Shown here: positions 30,701 through 38,411 of the stretch, piece after piece
Position numbering within the stretch: position 1 is the stretch's first letter
How the letters are laid out: every line of letters starts with the position of its first letter
Assembly: GCA_024542975.1 (NCBI GenBank)
Contig: JAMXCZ010000006.1
Coordinates: forward strand, 1-41,360
Source: Candidatus Omnitrophota bacterium
Lineage (GTDB): Bacteria; Omnitrophota; Gorgyraeia; JABMRN01; RBG-13-46-9
Reading direction: 5' to 3'
DNA: 41,360 nucleotides
The notes under the pieces: model-generated
What the model was told of the DNA's origin: nothing
What the model saw: the letters and a program-made list of their open reading frames with translations, nothing else
The model's database searches: none
Program-made: the position numbers and the translations under genes

Positions 30701-33700
30701 GCTACAGGTAACATGTTATCTACCTCTGCAAAATATCCTCGCGAACCCAGGCGCACATCTGTTATTCCTAGATCATTAAGGAGTTTAGCTATAACTCCCA
30801 GGACTTGCCCTAATATTGCATCTGCCGTTTCGCTATTAGAGAATGCGCCGGATGCTGTAACCGTCACAATATCTCCATCCTCCACATCCAACGCTAGTAA
30901 CGCTAAAACATCATCACACTGCGCGCCAACGTGAAGCTTTTTGTTTTCGGCATGCAGCGATACGCGCAATTTTTCCTCTATATGCCTGGCCAATTTCGCC
31001 ATTGCGCTGCTTGGCCTTGCGTGGAGCCGAATAGAAGGTAAGTCTCTTGTGCGACTGTATTGAGAAACATCTCCCGGCTGCTTTCTGGCAGATCCACCAG
31101 TCTGTGCACCTGTCCTTTCTGGGACTTCTGGGGACACAGCACTTAATTTGGGAGGAGTAAATACTGTGCCCCCGGAAGTCACTGGGACAGATGTAAGTTC
31201 AGCGCGAGAACCGTTACTGGCATTTGTGCGCCTAAGTAGACGGGCATCGATAGTATTTTTTGTAACACTTATGTCTACTTCCCACTCTCCTTGCTCCAAA
31301 ACATAGGTTAATTCTTCCAGAGAGTCAGCATTCTCCGCTTTCGTTGTATTTAATAATCCACACATAAAATACCAAGAAAAATCGTAATTCCTTAACAAGT
31401 AATCGTGAATTCCAAAGTACGAACTTTTTGTTTCATCAGGCATTATGAAGTGATTGGGCGATGCCATATTTGCAATAACAACACTAGCTTCCCCTATGCC
31501 AGGTACGGTTTCATACCCCAAGAGCCCTTGCACACACCGCACATTATCGACTTTATTCAAAACAAGATATTCTTTTGCTTCGGTAATTGAGAACTCCGAG
31601 TTATCAACTGCTATAACATTCTTTGCGCCAAGGCGTGACGCTAGCGTAGCCAGAATTGCATCATTGCCGCATCCAGCATCCAGGACAACCTGATTTCTTA
31701 GGCCGTGTGAACCTGCTTGCAATAATAGGAGTGACATGTTAGTTAATTCACCAAATTTAAAGTAAGCGTATGCATCGTCAAGAAGAACAAGTTTACATAT
31801 GATTATATTGTTTCTATAGGCTTGGAGTTTGCCTTCATGTAGTTTCCACTCTTCTTTATCTATGAAAAGAAAATCTCCGACAATTACATAATTCCTGGAA
31901 AATATTGTTTTGCAAATAACGCCGTTTATTTCATCCTCTTCTACCAACTGAAAATCTTTGGGCCAGATTCGCCTCGCGAGTTCACTTAGTGGAAAAAATG
32001 GGGACGGCTCTGACTCCGCTAATAATATTGCGATCTCGTCGCCTGGATAAATAACGCTTATGGCTGTATAATCCACGCCGTCAACCATGACAGTCACGTG
32101 GCCGGATGTTATGTCGTCAAGCGTAAGGCCTGGAACTATCTCGCAGATGGCTGGCAATAAGTCCCCCAACGTAGTTGGAGAGCTAAGGTTTATGTCATGC
32201 CTTGTAACCGTTGGTCCCGGACCGGAGTATAACAGGGTAACTTTATCTTTCACATCCCGGCCAGCGCCTGTCTTTTTCTCTTTACCCGCTTTTATACCTA
32301 TGCCAAATTCGTGAGGTACGTCTACATCTTCTGCCTGGTTAGCAGCTTTGTAATACTCTTCGGCTTTTTTCAGCATTCTTCGGATTTTCTCAAGGGCAAT
32401 TGAATGCTGTTTTTCCGCACGTGGTATTGGTATTGCCGCCATATATCGATTGACATCCTCCTGGCAAATATTCACAACCTCCTGCCAGGCAGATCTATGG
32501 TTTTCGTTGAAAAAATACAGCGCCTCATCGAAACCAAAGTCTTTATCAAAATATTCTCCATCGCGCCATCCGACCATCTTTTCCATGGGCCACCCGCGTT
32601 TTATAGCTTCGCCATGCGCAAGAATATATTCTATCTCCTCATGCATAACGTCCAGCTCGACTTCGATTTCGTCTCTATCGGCTGCAACCCAGATAACACC
32701 TTCTTTTTTCCTGTTTTTCCACGTAAACCCTAAGTGGGCAGTAAAAGGCTCACCATCTATTTCACCCAATTTCTCGACAGGCAATTCTACAACCCATAAT
32801 TTTCTTTCCCACCCGCCCTGTCCGACTTGTATGGAATACGAAGCAAGTTTTTCAATATCTATCTGCGCAACAGGCGGCACATCATCGCCAGGCTTTCTTT
32901 CCTTTCCAAACCAGGCCTTAAACACTTTTACATCATATTTATCAAGCCCACCCTCGGTTATTTTGACAAGCTTCGCAAAAAGGCCTCTATCCTTTACACA
33001 ACGTGCCAGTGTTTCTACGATCTGGTCGTTCATTGTCCCGCCTTCTCTATCCCCTCTATGCGGAAGTATCCCCGTCTGGGAAATACCGATACCTGCGCTT
33101 CCTTCGGGTGGTTTTTTTGGTTTGCCTTTCTTCTTCTTTTCCGCATCCGGCTTCTCGTCTTCTGGCTCAACCTTCTCCGCATCCCCTTCCTTCTCCATGT
33201 CCCCCGAATCGTGCGCCGAACTGGCTGGGACTGCTCCGTCCTCGGCAACCTCGATGACTTTTTCGTCCTGCCAAAGATCAATACCTTCAAAGATTTCATC
33301 AAATTTGGGAGTGTGGAAAATTGGGGACGATTCTGCGTCTTCATCTGTATCACCCGCCCCGCTCCCGGGCTCCGTAGCCCACATCCCGAACACATTCTGA
33401 AAAAACGGCCCGAACATTCGCCCAATCAGCGTTTCTCCCCCACGCCGCCCGGAAGGCATAAATTGCATTCCCGGGATAGTTGGCAAAGTATCGCCTTGGT
33501 GTGAATTGCCCTCCTGCAGCAGTTGGGTACGTTCTTCTCTTCTCCAACCCTTTGGCTTGCTTGAAGTTATAGCAAGGCGTTTTTTACTTTGCTTAACAGT
33601 ATCCTTGAATGCGACATCTGTAAGCACAAACGTATGCTCGGCCTTCTTTTCGCCTGCGTCATCGCTTATCTCCCTCCAGCCGTATTTGTCATTTTCATGT

Positions 33701-35586
33701 GTAAAGAGTACCGTTTTTAGTCTTCCTTCTTTGTCGATTATGTTTAGCGGGAGAGGCTCTCCTATTTCCATTGCTTCTCTCAGCAACACCATAAACGTGT
33801 TTACCTCATGCGGAAAAGGCTCGCGGTCTACGAGCTTGCTGAACATGGAGCGGATGGCGAGGTTGTTCGAGGTTCGCTGGAAGTGCTTTCCACCTCCGAG
33901 GTTTCTATGTAAACCTCTTTCATCAACCGCGGAGGTGGAACGCAAACCTCCTAATGACGCTATCGCCTCCCGAATAACCTTCTCCTCCTTAAGCATCTCC
34001 CCATTTAAGAGCCTGAAGTAAGGAGATTCTTCCCGATTCCCCTCAAACTTAGGCATAATGCTTATATATGAGTACCCCTTATCAGTAATAAGCTTCTTTA
34101 AGTTATCTCCGTGGAAGCCGCCGGTTACGATTATTATGGTTTGCCGGTCAGCCGGTAAGCCGGTTAGCCGGTTGTCATTCCCGCGAAAGCGGGAATCCAA
34201 GGTTTGCTCAGTATGGATTCCCGCTTTCGCGGGAATGACAGGGGTAAGATGCTGCTCAATATTTCGCATGAACGCGAAGTCGCGCTCGAAAGCGAGTTCG
34301 TAAGAGCGTTCTGCGAGTTTGAGGTAAGGCGCAAGAGCTTTGAAGGTTGTATCGAAGCCGAGTTCTGATAGAGTCCGGTAATGGTCGTACTTATCGCGCG
34401 TTATCGTAAGATTGAATAGGTCTTTCAATATTGCAAGGTGCTTGGATTCTTTATAGAGCTTCTTTTGCTTGTCGTTAGTAGCGAGAGTATTAAATAATTC
34501 ATCTTCAAGGGCTTCTATTTCACGGAAGAGAAGGTATTTGTCTATGGAATCGTATTTATCGAGGTATTCTTTGTATCTTGAGACATTGGGGTATTTCTCA
34601 TGGGGGTTTATACCTGCTACTTTCATCTTATCCAGTAGATATGTATAGAAATAAACGGGCTTTATCTTGTTTTCTTTGAAGAGGGCTGACTTCTCAACAA
34701 GGGTCTCTATCTCTCCCTTGGACAGGCGCTTGGTCAGTTTGTCTATGAGCCTCTTTCTCTCGGAGTTAGCGCGGCGGTAGTCTATGGCTTTTTCGAGTTC
34801 GAGGACATGGGTTAGCTTGGTTAGGTTTTCGTATGAGATGCCCGGCTTATCGGCGCCTTTTAACGAGAGGAGATACTTCACATACCCGCTTAACTTAAGC
34901 CTCTCGTTTGCAAAGTCTTCTTTCTTCCAATCGAGCTTCGTAAGCTCCTCTGAATAGATACGCTTCTTTTGCTCATCTAAACTCTGGGTTATATCGTTTA
35001 GTATTTCTTCTACCTCGGGCTTTACCTTCAGGCTTTCTCTGTAGGCATTGAGGTTTGCTGTGTAGGCTTCCGGATCTTCTAAGCCTTTCAGGGTGATCTT
35101 TTTGGGGTTCATGATCGCGAAAAGCTCGGCTCCGTTAATTCGCCCCTCTTTTACGAAGTAGTCTGCAACCTTTTCACGTAGGGCAATGTCTTCAATTTCC
35201 GTAAATACTGATAAATCATAATTTCCCGCTCCGCCTTCAAGTAGTGCTAAATCTACCCCGTATTCGCGATTTATATACTCGACTATCCCTTTTATCGCAT
35301 GTTGGCACGCGTAATCGCAGTGGGCGTCTTTTATGTGGATTATGGTTTGCCGGTTAGCGGGTTCGCCGGCTGGTGGGCTTTCTTGTTTTACTTCTCCGAG
35401 ATGGTGGGGGAGTTTAAAAGAACCTGAACCGCCGGTCCTGTTAGGGCCAGTGCTCGTTGGCCCTAACGGTGTTCCGGCAGCCCAGGCAATATTAGACACA
35501 AAAAAGGACCAGAGGGTGATAGAACAAACTATTACCCTAAATGGTCCTTTACTACGAAATATACTATTAGATCGAGCACTAAACAT
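27763..35586 (-). CDS. Giant multidomain mosaic protein with signal peptide
   Basis: 2607 residues. A signal peptide (hydrophobic 17-35, likely cut at AWA/A near 36) leads. Residues 80-530 resemble ChaN/TraB-like proteins (IIHIKDAHCDYACQHAI, ALLEGG, VTGGFHGDNL). After an acidic/Lys-rich linker (740-830) come a possible metalloprotease-like helix (HEEIEYILAHGEA, 982-994), a MoaD/ThiS-like beta-grasp fold (1115-1190), a class I methyltransferase (VLDAGCG 1301-1307, AVDNS 1326-1330), an HPr-like domain (1515-1600, His1522 in LHARPSS), a GHKL-type ATPase (1740-1940: N1818, DRGNGF 1848-1853, GFGL 1883-1886), a second methyltransferase-like fold (2010-2290) and a helical C-terminus (2356-2607). REP-type repeats are translated at 449-480, 1469-1488 and 1948-1960. 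AGGAG ribosome-binding site. Function unknown; domain calls are by motif. Confidence 0.85.
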   Translation of the reverse strand: MFSARSNSIFRSKGPFRVIVCSITLWSFFVSNIAWAAGTPLGPTSTGPNRTGGSGSFKLPHHLGEVKQESPPAGEPANRQTIIHIKDAHCDYACQHAIKGIVEYINREYGVDLALLEGGAGNYDLSVFTEIEDIALREKVADYFVKEGRINGAELFAIMNPKKITLKGLEDPEAYTANLNAYRESLKVKPEVEEILNDITQSLDEQKKRIYSEELTKLDWKKEDFANERLKLSGYVKYLLSLKGADKPGISYENLTKLTHVLELEKAIDYRRANSERKRLIDKLTKRLSKGEIETLVEKSALFKENKIKPVYFYTYLLDKMKVAGINPHEKYPNVSRYKEYLDKYDSIDKYLLFREIEALEDELFNTLATNDKQKKLYKESKHLAILKDLFNLTITRDKYDHYRTLSELGFDTTFKALAPYLKLAERSYELAFERDFAFMRNIEQHLTPVIPAKAGIHTEQTLDSRFRGNDNRLTGLPADRQTIIIVTGGFHGDNLKKLITDKGYSYISIMPKFEGNREESPYFRLLNGEMLKEEKVIREAIASLGGLRSTSAVDERGLHRNLGGGKHFQRTSNNLAIRSMFSKLVDREPFPHEVNTFMVLLREAMEIGEPLPLNIIDKEGRLKTVLFTHENDKYGWREISDDAGEKKAEHTFVLTDVAFKDTVKQSKKRLAITSSKPKGWRREERTQLLQEGNSHQGDTLPTIPGMQFMPSGRRGGETLIGRMFGPFFQNVFGMWATEPGSGAGDTDEDAESSPIFHTPKFDEIFEGIDLWQDEKVIEVAEDGAVPASSAHDSGDMEKEGDAEKVEPEDEKPDAEKKKKGKPKKPPEGSAGIGISQTGILPHRGDREGGTMNDQIVETLARCVKDRGLFAKLVKITEGGLDKYDVKVFKAWFGKERKPGDDVPPVAQIDIEKLASYSIQVGQGGWERKLWVVELPVEKLGEIDGEPFTAHLGFTWKNRKKEGVIWVAADRDEIEVELDVMHEEIEYILAHGEAIKRGWPMEKMVGWRDGEYFDKDFGFDEALYFFNENHRSAWQEVVNICQEDVNRYMAAIPIPRAEKQHSIALEKIRRMLKKAEEYYKAANQAEDVDVPHEFGIGIKAGKEKKTGAGRDVKDKVTLLYSGPGPTVTRHDINLSSPTTLGDLLPAICEIVPGLTLDDITSGHVTVMVDGVDYTAISVIYPGDEIAILLAESEPSPFFPLSELARRIWPKDFQLVEEDEINGVICKTIFSRNYVIVGDFLFIDKEEWKLHEGKLQAYRNNIIICKLVLLDDAYAYFKFGELTNMSLLLLQAGSHGLRNQVVLDAGCGNDAILATLASRLGAKNVIAVDNSEFSITEAKEYLVLNKVDNVRCVQGLLGYETVPGIGEASVVIANMASPNHFIMPDETKSSYFGIHDYLLRNYDFSWYFMCGLLNTTKAENADSLEELTYVLEQGEWEVDISVTKNTIDARLLRRTNASNGSRAELTSVPVTSGGTVFTPPKLSAVSPEVPERTGAQTGGSARKQPGDVSQYSRTRDLPSIRLHARPSSAMAKLARHIEEKLRVSLHAENKKLHVGAQCDDVLALLALDVEDGDIVTVTASGAFSNSETADAILGQVLGVIAKLLNDLGITDVRLGSRGYFAEVDNMLPVAERIESSEPASAADLPDGKKGEAASDAKKKGKGGKIRDRDDGTHKYPAPPRIMREVAMEANPFAGVDKPIGNPLRGMGGIERHRMTDGPEHVEPESEEREPAPSTLGEGFTEEERELINKLWQDLSHTNEEHCRQLTRVIQEKFTKKHPNDFQAIEIGNHYELSEFMLKTLGMTKEYGDCRTAIRHALDNLYEHGRYYGALLLRSQLIDNKRIFSFIILDRGNGFVTPDGSHAPIHRAIQRGISFSPRATNRDKGFGLYQINDISDQLQIITVNRDRIQGKSKAYYWKTGFLTEEVLEAVPVSNGTQIIFRRELSEFTTSGDTSELSSVSPESDIILPSAQVLLDADAGAVESARRLQDREGRVPDLAKIPEGQPFEAEAVDSRPVNAGLLHSVYAMHDMAVRQVVNPGNMPLRAVYGAAGANVSNFLLSTNATEGYFVSNYHGISIEDLKILEDERYFSEYYKDYVVLYTQYKFRHGYAAGYDLDTKEKIIGALAAELNGLGVSKVKIETNGTCPMIRFKWSYKGANQQDYAITFIDADITKPENYMDTVRELSEFGKIDLYYQRAAQEVPITYTEPSCFLYEMHELLNEGGFFVTDDCAATLDYTLSEITYTDYGSHFPLQNEVVDVAIPDGAAFEKFILYVNPSGRVAPESDRARYGWRVRIRQKAKPAAGTTPTSPAADVTGSRSSTSPQPTSPQSPGSSAEEIDRPKGEKPKEEPAVGKPTMDLDEFEKSIVKLYDNLKGAACRENTKYWEYANYTIAVAVERDRGKTDEEFENRRNRLRIAARRIVRNVKREAGVTDSDKGHINFILYSSEKTEDTVYIGDLRRELAEIKRKNPKEVIVACMLDDYNISDSLKGIAHMIGLNSNHTPEWWEMLVGLQAAHLNDLNNVTEQDWNVELIKTATDNLIESFSIIIGTDFKKAHPEFESKLRSLDPTEIKSVFNGLLILDLPDIESEDMEATMREYRKREHRTGMAL
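29708..29745. repeat. In-gene REP-type palindrome 1 (ggggacaca family)
   Basis: A perfect 12-bp inverted repeat, tctggggacaca with tgtgtccccaga, around a 14-base loop. It lies in the giant gene and is translated as SGDTSELSSVSPE (1948-1960). It shares sequence and encoded peptide with 31123-31180. Confidence 0.75.
31123..31180. repeat. In-gene REP-type palindrome 2 (ggggacaca family)
   Basis: A 16-bp inverted repeat, gacttctggggacaca with tgtgcccccggaagtc (two imperfect pairs), around a 26-base loop. In the giant gene it encodes VTSGGTVFTPPKLSAVSPE (from 1469), matching TSGDT...LSSVSPE of the other copy. Confidence 0.75.
34143..34173. repeat. ccggtta short repeats in the giant gene
   Basis: Four units, gccggtca/gccggtaa/gccggtta/gccggtt, in frame as RLTGLPADRQ. 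It abuts the VIPAKAGIH-type palindrome. Related runs are at 14824-14863 and 35349-35370. Confidence 0.7.
34174..34239. repeat. VIPAKAGIH-type REP palindrome in the giant gene
   Basis: A perfect 25-bp inverted repeat, gtcattcccgcgaaagcggg plus aatcc, with its complement at 34215-34239. Translated on the minus strand as VIPAKAGIH...LDSRFRGND (450-471), the well-known protein reading of a widespread bacterial REP-type element. It interrupts the ChaN/TraB-like region just before the VTGGFHGDN strand. Confidence 0.9.
35349..35370. repeat. ccggtta-type repeat near the giant protein N-terminus
   Basis: gccggttagcgggttcgccg (plus gc), translated in frame as PAGEPAN (72-78). The preceding 16 bases attatggtttgccggt (35339-35354) are identical to 34133-34148, so two inserts sit before equivalent RQTII strands. 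Confidence 0.6.
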
Positions 35587-35743
35587 ATCTAACAGTCTCC
35601 TAACTTACTTACTAATGGCCTAACAAAAGCGGCTAAAAAATAATCCTACTCCGTGAGCACTTTATTATCAGAATAGGACCTAATAGGCCTTATACTTATA
35701 TAATCCCCTAAATGGCTGAATAATTCAGAAAAAAGGACGTTTT
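35587..35743 (-). other. Leader region of the giant gene
   Basis: The 157 bases between the rmuC stop and the giant gene ATG. It holds an AGGAG ribosome-binding site ten bases before the ATG, a possible hairpin (tcctactc 35644-35651 with gaatagga 35671-35678) and AT-rich -10-like boxes (TATATAAG, GTATAAGG on the minus strand) near 35690-35703 with no good -35. A separate promoter for the giant gene is plausible but not proven. Confidence 0.35.
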
Positions 35744-36781
35744 TTACTTGCTTGCGGATTTCTCGAGAACGGGTGTTTTTGGGGGGTCCGGGAGGTCGAG
35801 TTTTATGGTGGTGTCGATAGTGTCTTTAAAGCGTTTTATGTGGGCATCGCCGACTTTGTAGGCGTTTTGAGCTTTTTCGAGTGAGGCGCCAATATCTTCA
35901 TATTTGGCGTAGAAACGCTGGAAATTTCGTTCGATTTTTATAAGCGCTTCCTGCAGTTTTTTGGCGCTTTTTATGATGTCTATGTTTCTTACGCCCATCA
36001 TTATGATCTGCAGGAATGCGTAGAAGGTGTTGGGGCTTACGGGGATTACTTTGTTCTCTCGCGCGTATTTATAGAGGTTGCATGGTTCGCCCAGGTGGTT
36101 TTTTTCCGAGATGGTTTCGTAATATATGGATTCGGAGGGGATGAACATGAGCGCAAAGTCGGAGGTTCCTTTGTGCGGCTTTATGTACTTATTTCGTATC
36201 AGGTTTATCTGAATCTTTAATCCGTCTTCGTATGATTTCCACGCCGTTCTTTTCTTTTCTTCCGTTTGGGCATTCAGGTATTTTTCGTAGATTTCTCTCG
36301 GGAATTTTGCATCGATCGGTATTATGACATCCTTATATTTTACCACAGCGTCTACCCTCTCGCTTCCGTCAATGGTGTACTGCCTTTCCCATAATTTGGG
36401 TGCAATCCTATCCAGCATTTCTTCCAGCATTTCTTCCGCGTAATTTCCCCTGAGTTTTGGCGTCTGGAGGAGGTATTTTAAGGAATTTCCGAGTTCCTGT
36501 GTTTCCTTCTGTTGCTTGAGCATTTTTTCCACGGTGTTGCCCATGTCCTTTATTGTCTTAAGCGTCTCAATGGCGTGGCCCGATATTACGTCTTTGGACC
36601 TTTCAACCTCGCTTCTTGCGCTTTCCATGCTTTTGTGTATCTTGGACTGAAAGTCCACGAACTTATCGCTGATCATAGACTGTATTTTTTCTTCGATCGA
36701 CGATTTCCCGACGGGCTTGAATATCGCAAATACGACAAGGCCCACAATTATTACGAGCAGAGCGACTATTAACGCTTCCAT
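35744..36781 (-). CDS. rmuC: RmuC-family DNA recombination protein
   Basis: 345 residues: an N-terminal membrane helix (about 2-22), a coiled-coil region (about 35-100), and the RmuC nuclease-like domain with LRGNYAEEMLEEMLDRI, VDAVVKYKDVIIPIDAKFP (PD-(D/E)XK-like core), FALMFIPSESIYYE and VSPNTFYAFLQIIMMG. RmuC limits DNA inversions at short repeats in E. coli, which is notable beside so many palindromes, though the exact role is unclear. It overlaps the patatin gene by 13 bases. Confidence 0.93.
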   Translation of the reverse strand: MEALIVALLVIIVGLVVFAIFKPVGKSSIEEKIQSMISDKFVDFQSKIHKSMESARSEVERSKDVISGHAIETLKTIKDMGNTVEKMLKQQKETQELGNSLKYLLQTPKLRGNYAEEMLEEMLDRIAPKLWERQYTIDGSERVDAVVKYKDVIIPIDAKFPREIYEKYLNAQTEEKKRTAWKSYEDGLKIQINLIRNKYIKPHKGTSDFALMFIPSESIYYETISEKNHLGEPCNLYKYARENKVIPVSPNTFYAFLQIIMMGVRNIDIIKSAKKLQEALIKIERNFQRFYAKYEDIGASLEKAQNAYKVGDAHIKRFKDTIDTTIKLDLPDPPKTPVLEKSASK

Positions 36782-37575
36782 GAATTCGGATTTAACCCCA
36801 ATTTTTTTCTGATTTCAGGGAGGGCTTTCCTGGCTGCTTCTTCCCCGTCCCATATTGCCTGTTTTGATCTGTGGAATGCAAACTGGTCTATATTGTGCAA
36901 TTTCGGCTTTATAACAATATCCGCATGCTTCGACTGGTAGTTGTCCAGTTCCTCTCCCAGGATCTGTATTGACTGGATAAATGCCTGGAATATATTATTC
37001 AGTCTGCCTTTTTTGACGCAGAAACCGATGTCGACCGCGATAATCTTTGTTGCCCCCAGGCGCTTGGCCATCTTTGCGGGTATGCTGTTTCGTATGCCGC
37101 CGTCCGTAAGCTTTCTGCCCTCTATGGTTACCGGAGGAAAAATACCGGGCCAGGAGCAACTCGCCTTGATGAGCCTCTGGAGGTTGCCTTTCGTGTGAAC
37201 ACGCTCCTCGCCGGTTTCGATATCGGTCGTGGTTATCGCCAGCGGAATTTGCGCGTCCTGGAAACCTTTTGTATCCGTAAAGTTGGCTATCATGTTCTCC
37301 AGCTTCTTTCCTTTCAATATCGATAGCCTCGATATGTGAAAATCAGCCAGCTTGTCCCATGAAAATTTTAAGGCCGCTTTTTCTATCCGGTAAATCGGCA
37401 CACCCAGGCTGTAGGAAGCGCCGACTAAGCTTCCAATGCTTGAGCCGACAATGAGATCGATAGGAATGCGCTCTTTTTCCAAAACTTTTAATACTCCGAT
37501 ATTGGCTATTCCTCTGGCGGACCCGCCACCGAGCGCTAGCGCTATTTTACGTTTTTCTTTTTTGAATAAAGACAT
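36769..37575 (-). CDS. Patatin-like phospholipase (RssA/YchK family)
   Basis: 268 residues from ATG 37575, chosen for its GGAG site nine bases upstream and because homology begins at KIALALGGGSARG; a frame from 37755 adds 60 unrelated residues and overlaps the Memo gene. Oxyanion loop GGGSARG (16-22), nucleophile G-S-S-I-G (Ser46) and catalytic DGG (Asp158) give the Ser-Asp dyad of patatin lipases. It is probably cytoplasmic since no signal peptide is seen. Confidence 0.92.
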   Translation of the reverse strand: MSLFKKEKRKIALALGGGSARGIANIGVLKVLEKERIPIDLIVGSSIGSLVGASYSLGVPIYRIEKAALKFSWDKLADFHISRLSILKGKKLENMIANFTDTKGFQDAQIPLAITTTDIETGEERVHTKGNLQRLIKASCSWPGIFPPVTIEGRKLTDGGIRNSIPAKMAKRLGATKIIAVDIGFCVKKGRLNNIFQAFIQSIQILGEELDNYQSKHADIVIKPKLHNIDQFAFHRSKQAIWDGEEAARKALPEIRKKLGLNPNSWKR

Positions 37576-37607
37576 TTCTTTACACTCCGTTTTATTGTTA
37601 ATCTCAA

Positions 37608-38411
37608 TCAGTATACCACAATACCTGCGTATCCTACAACTGCAGAATAATCGCCTGACGCTTCGGCGCTTGTTGCGTATTTTATAAGCTTGGCCTTTGT
37701 TGCCCCGAGTTCGATGACGGAAGCGAGCATTACAGCCGTAGGCGCGGTACCACACATGCTTATGTTGTATTTCTCTACCGTGCCGAGAAATCCGTCTATA
37801 TCAAGCGCCAATATTTTTTCTATAGCCAGCATGTCCTTCTTTTCTGCCTCCCGGTGCGGCTCATAGTGAGTCATGTCGCTTGAGGCAATAATCACAATGT
37901 CTTTCTTTAGTTTTTTTTGAGCACGCGCAAGCCCCCGGCCGATATCTTTATAGGCCTGGCCGCTTGCCTGCGAAATCTCGATGGGCACAAAGGTGAAATT
38001 TTTATTTAAAAACTGCAAAAAAGGAAGCTGGACCTCTATGGAATGCTCACCGTCATGACACAGGAAATCCTTTTCGATATATCGGGAATCTTTCAGTATG
38101 GCCTCTGCCAGTTCACTGTCAACAGTAACTTCACCCAGCGGTGTTTTCCATGCCCTTTCGGCGTCCAGCCCGAACGGTTTTCCCGCGCCTGTATGGTTGG
38201 TCCCCAGAATTACGTATGTGGGCTTGGGCGCAATCGAAGATAGCACGCGTCCCGCGACACCCCCGGAATATACGTAGCCTGCGTGAGGAGATACGACGCC
38301 CAACGCCTCTATTTTCTTTTCTTTTTGTGCCGTAAAATCAGCCAGTTGTTTTTTCAGCGACCCTTCGTTAGCGGTATAGAACCGGCCGGCAACAGCAGGT
38401 TTTCGTATCAT
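37608..38411 (-). CDS. amrB: Memo-family protein (AmmeMemoRadiSam system protein B)
   Basis: 267 residues starting MIRKPAVAGRFYTAN, the exact family opening. Conserved blocks are VSPHAGYVYSGGVAG, VILGTNHTG, HDGEHSIEVQLPFLQ, ASSDMTHYEP, MCGTAP and ASGDY, which include the presumed metal-binding His and Cys residues. Its usual partners (AMMECR1 protein and radical-SAM protein) are not in the window. It overlaps the M16 gene stop by four bases, so the two are coupled. Confidence 0.92.
   Translation of the reverse strand: MIRKPAVAGRFYTANEGSLKKQLADFTAQKEKKIEALGVVSPHAGYVYSGGVAGRVLSSIAPKPTYVILGTNHTGAGKPFGLDAERAWKTPLGEVTVDSELAEAILKDSRYIEKDFLCHDGEHSIEVQLPFLQFLNKNFTFVPIEISQASGQAYKDIGRGLARAQKKLKKDIVIIASSDMTHYEPHREAEKKDMLAIEKILALDIDGFLGTVEKYNISMCGTAPTAVMLASVIELGATKAKLIKYATSAEASGDYSAVVGYAGIVVY

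Noticed and set aside
32450-33400. 316-residue plus-strand ORF, and other long plus-strand ORFs (e.g. 30320-30934, 32827-33504), in the giant gene
   Set aside because: They are antisense shadows of the giant frame with Ser/Pro/Phe-rich low-quality composition and no recognisable domain.
37576-37755. 60-residue N-terminal extension of the patatin protein
   Set aside because: It overlaps the Memo gene, is Arg/Cys-rich without homology, and a good ribosome-binding site precedes the ATG at 37575.
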